The notes below the pieces were generated by a model. It was not told the DNA's origin and searched no databases. It saw only the letters and a program-made list of their open reading frames with translations. A program made the position numbers and the translations under genes. Positions 5,121-6,962 of a stretch of DNA of 6,962 bases are shown here, in pieces; position 1 is the first letter of the stretch; each line of letters starts with the position of its first letter. The stretch covers positions 1 through 6,962 of the forward strand of contig JAUNUL010000154.1 in NCBI GenBank assembly GCA_030538175.1, written 5' to 3'. The DNA comes from Propionibacteriaceae bacterium. GTDB lineage: Bacteria; Actinomycetota; Actinomycetes; Propionibacteriales; Propionibacteriaceae.

Positions 5121-6229
5121 GCATTCACAACGACACCCCCGCCCGGGCGGTCGAAACCCGTCCGGCACCTGACGAGAACGGGATCATCGAGGAATACCCG
5201 ATCGTCGATCCCGGCGTCGAGGAGCACATTGACCGCTTCTCCGACGCCGACGATCGCGCCGGCGACCGGGCCGCCCGACAGGTTCTCTTCTGCTTCGCGC
5301 TGGTCCCACTGTTGGCCTTGGCCTTCGTGGTCTCCTATTTCTGGCCCGGCTTCGACAAGATGATTGTGGACTTCGGTCCCATTCACTCCAACGCGCAGCA
5401 CCTCGCCATGGGCGGCTTCCTGGGCTTCGCAGTGCTGCTGATCGGCGTGGGTGCCATCCAGTGGGCCCGCGAGATCATGGTCGATGCTGAGATGGTCGAG
5501 GAGCGCCATCCGGCAACCTCGTCCGCCGAAGACCGTGCTGCAGCACTGGCCGAGGTCGACAAGGGCATCGAAGAGTCCGGCATCAGCCGCCGCAAGGTGT
5601 TGGGCACCAGCCTGGCCGGCGCGATCGGCGTCACCGCTCTCGCTCCCCTGGTCATGCTGCTGGACGCCGGCCCCTGGCCCTTGCCGTCCAAGCGCCGCGA
5701 AACCATCGAGCGGACCATCTGGGATGCCGGAACACCTGCCGAGCCGATCTATCTGGTCAACGACGTGACCCGGTCGCGCATTCGCGCCGCGGACATGGAG
5801 ATCGGCCAGCTGATCAACGGTGAGCCGGAGAACCTGTGGAACTATCACGGCACCGACTTCCAGACCGAGAAGGCCAAGGCCGCGATCATCGTCGTCCGGA
5901 TGGACCCCAACTCGATCAAGGTCCCCGAGCGTCGCCAGGACTGGCACGTCGGCGGCATCCTGGCGTACTCGAAGATCTGCACCCACGTTGGCTGCCCGAT
6001 CTCCCTGTGGGAGCAGCAGACGCACCATCTGCTGTGCCCGTGCCATCAGTCGACGTTCGACCTCGGCGATGCCGGCAAGGTCGTCTTCGGCCCGGCGGCT
6101 CGTGCCCTCCCCCAGCTCCCCATCACGGTCGACGACGAGGGCTACCTGATCGCGCGCAGTGACTTCACCGCACCGGTCGGACCGAGCTACTTCGAACGCG
6201 ACCTCTATCCCGACGACAAGGGCGAGTGA
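5117..6229 (+). CDS. qcrA: Rieske iron-sulfur subunit of the cytochrome bc1 (bcc) complex
   Basis: This 370-residue protein passes one electron from quinol oxidation to the QcrC haems through a 2Fe-2S cluster. Cluster ligands are C288 and H290 in CTHVGC, and C307 and H310 in CPCHQS; C293 and C309 are the expected disulfide. The actinobacterial form has three membrane helices (about 54-76, 95-116 and 163-183) instead of one. A twin-arginine element, SRRKVLG (157-163), directly precedes the third helix. This matches the dual Sec/Tat insertion described for Streptomyces QcrA, in which the folded cluster domain is exported by Tat. The N-terminal 50 residues are acidic and cytoplasmic. The GTG start overlaps the qcrC stop (GTGA), and AGGGAG lies 10 bases upstream, so translation is coupled. 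Confidence 0.96.
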   Translation: MSIHNDTPARAVETRPAPDENGIIEEYPIVDPGVEEHIDRFSDADDRAGDRAARQVLFCFALVPLLALAFVVSYFWPGFDKMIVDFGPIHSNAQHLAMGGFLGFAVLLIGVGAIQWAREIMVDAEMVEERHPATSSAEDRAAALAEVDKGIEESGISRRKVLGTSLAGAIGVTALAPLVMLLDAGPWPLPSKRRETIERTIWDAGTPAEPIYLVNDVTRSRIRAADMEIGQLINGEPENLWNYHGTDFQTEKAKAAIIVVRMDPNSIKVPERRQDWHVGGILAYSKICTHVGCPISLWEQQTHHLLCPCHQSTFDLGDAGKVVFGPAARALPQLPITVDDEGYLIARSDFTAPVGPSYFERDLYPDDKGE

Positions 6230-6235
6230 TCATCC

Positions 6236-6962
6236 ATGGCAAAGCCTGCACAGGTTAGTGAAACGGGCGGCACCGGCACTGTGTCGCAGTCGCCCGACAC
6301 CGCCCACCCGCTCAAGAAGCTGGGCCCGGCGGCAACGTGGGCCGATGATCGGCTCGGCCTCGCCAAGCTCGGCAAGGGGAACCTCCGCAAGATCTTTCCG
6401 GATCACTGGTCCTTCCTGCTGGGTGAGGTAGCGCTCTATTCGTTCATCATCCTGCTGATCACCGGTGTCTTCCTGACCCTGTGGTTCAAGCCGTCGATGG
6501 CGGAGATCCAGTACGACGGCAGCTACCAGCTGCTGCGTGGCCTCCACATGTCGGAGGCGTTCGCGTCCACCTTGGACATCTCGTTCGACATCAAGGGCGG
6601 TCTCCTGATCCGCCAGATGCACCACTGGGCCGCGCACTTCTTCATCGGCGCGATGTTCATCCACATGCTGCGCGTGTTCTTCACCGGCGCGTTCCGCAAG
6701 CCGCGTGAGATCAACTGGCTGCTCGGTGTGGGTCTGCTGTCGATGGGCATGGTCGAAGGCTTCGCTGGCTATTCGCTGCCGGATGACCTGCTCTCGGGCA
6801 CCGGCCTCCGCTTCGCCGACGGCATGATCCGCTCGATCCCGATCGTGGGCACCTGGCTGGAGTTCTTCGTCTTCGCGGGCGAGTTCCCCGGTGAGCTGAT
6901 CATCGCCCGCCTCTACATGGCGCACATCCGGCTGCTGCCGGGGCTTCTGCTCGGCCTCATCG
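6236..6962 (+). CDS. qcrB: Cytochrome b subunit of the cytochrome bc1 (bcc) complex, 3' truncated by window edge
   Basis: The frame is open to the right edge and gives the first 242 residues; the family is normally above 500. QcrB holds haems bL and bH and the quinol oxidation and reduction sites. A hydrophilic N-terminus of about 55 residues precedes helix A (61-82). Helix B carries RQMHHWAAH and FIHMLR; H129 and H143, 14 residues apart, are the likely haem ligands. FRKPREINW and GYSLPDDLLSGTG (179-190) are characteristic, and H230 in MAHIRLLPG matches the first haem ligand of helix D. The second helix D histidine and the PEWY quinol-site motif lie beyond the window. The ATG is 6 bases after the qcrA stop and is served by AAGGGCGAG (6218-6226), which lies inside the end of qcrA. 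In mycobacteria QcrB is the target of telacebec (Q203). Confidence 0.95.
   Translation, partial: MAKPAQVSETGGTGTVSQSPDTAHPLKKLGPAATWADDRLGLAKLGKGNLRKIFPDHWSFLLGEVALYSFIILLITGVFLTLWFKPSMAEIQYDGSYQLLRGLHMSEAFASTLDISFDIKGGLLIRQMHHWAAHFFIGAMFIHMLRVFFTGAFRKPREINWLLGVGLLSMGMVEGFAGYSLPDDLLSGTGLRFADGMIRSIPIVGTWLEFFVFAGEFPGELIIARLYMAHIRLLPGLLLGLI

Noticed and set aside
4964..6046. 360-codon minus-strand frame antisense to qcrA
   Set aside because: Mirror of a strongly biased coding sequence; qcrA is certain.

Overview
The window reads as chromosomal DNA from a high-GC Gram-positive bacterium (Actinomycetota). GTG starts are common, the genes are packed tightly, and the ctaE-qcrC-qcrA-qcrB order with a divergently oriented trpD beside ctaE is the one known from mycobacteria and relatives. 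The cytochrome c subunit carries two haem c sites and the Rieske subunit has three membrane segments, both actinobacterial hallmarks. The trimmed gene set suggests a Propionibacteriaceae or Nocardioidaceae-like organism, but that is inference from general resemblance and was not tested. No mobile element, CRISPR array, tRNA or rRNA was seen.

Layout. Bases 1-229 hold the probable last codons of an upstream gene, a 10-codon ORF with a good ribosome binding site, and a leader region. From 230 to 1481, two co-directional genes encode a probable tandem helix-turn-helix protein and a short type IV prepilin peptidase that has the catalytic aspartates but lacks the N-methyltransferase domain. A gene-free convergent region (1482-1797) holds a cluster of short repeats and a strong hairpin. 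On the minus strand, a stand-alone receiver-like protein (2853-3281) and trpD, anthranilate phosphoribosyltransferase (1798-2853), form a pair whose stop and start codons overlap. A divergent regulatory region (3282-3544) separates this pair from the respiratory operon. That operon is ctaE (cytochrome c oxidase subunit III), qcrC (dihaem cytochrome c), qcrA (Rieske protein) and the first 242 codons of qcrB (cytochrome b), which runs off the right edge.

How the genes work together. CtaE belongs to complex IV and QcrC, QcrA and QcrB to complex III. In actinobacteria these associate in a bcc-aa3 supercomplex in which the dihaem QcrC passes electrons directly to the oxidase. The remaining oxidase genes (ctaC, ctaD, ctaF) are not in the window. 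The minus-strand pair shares its upstream region with this operon, so the receiver-like gene sits between amino acid synthesis and respiration and is the least understood gene here with a plausible regulatory role.

No wholly new multi-gene system could be supported. The most promising leads are the receiver-like protein with degraded phosphotransfer residues, two mutually exclusive inverted repeats immediately upstream of ctaE, and the tandem-HTH/prepilin-peptidase pair.
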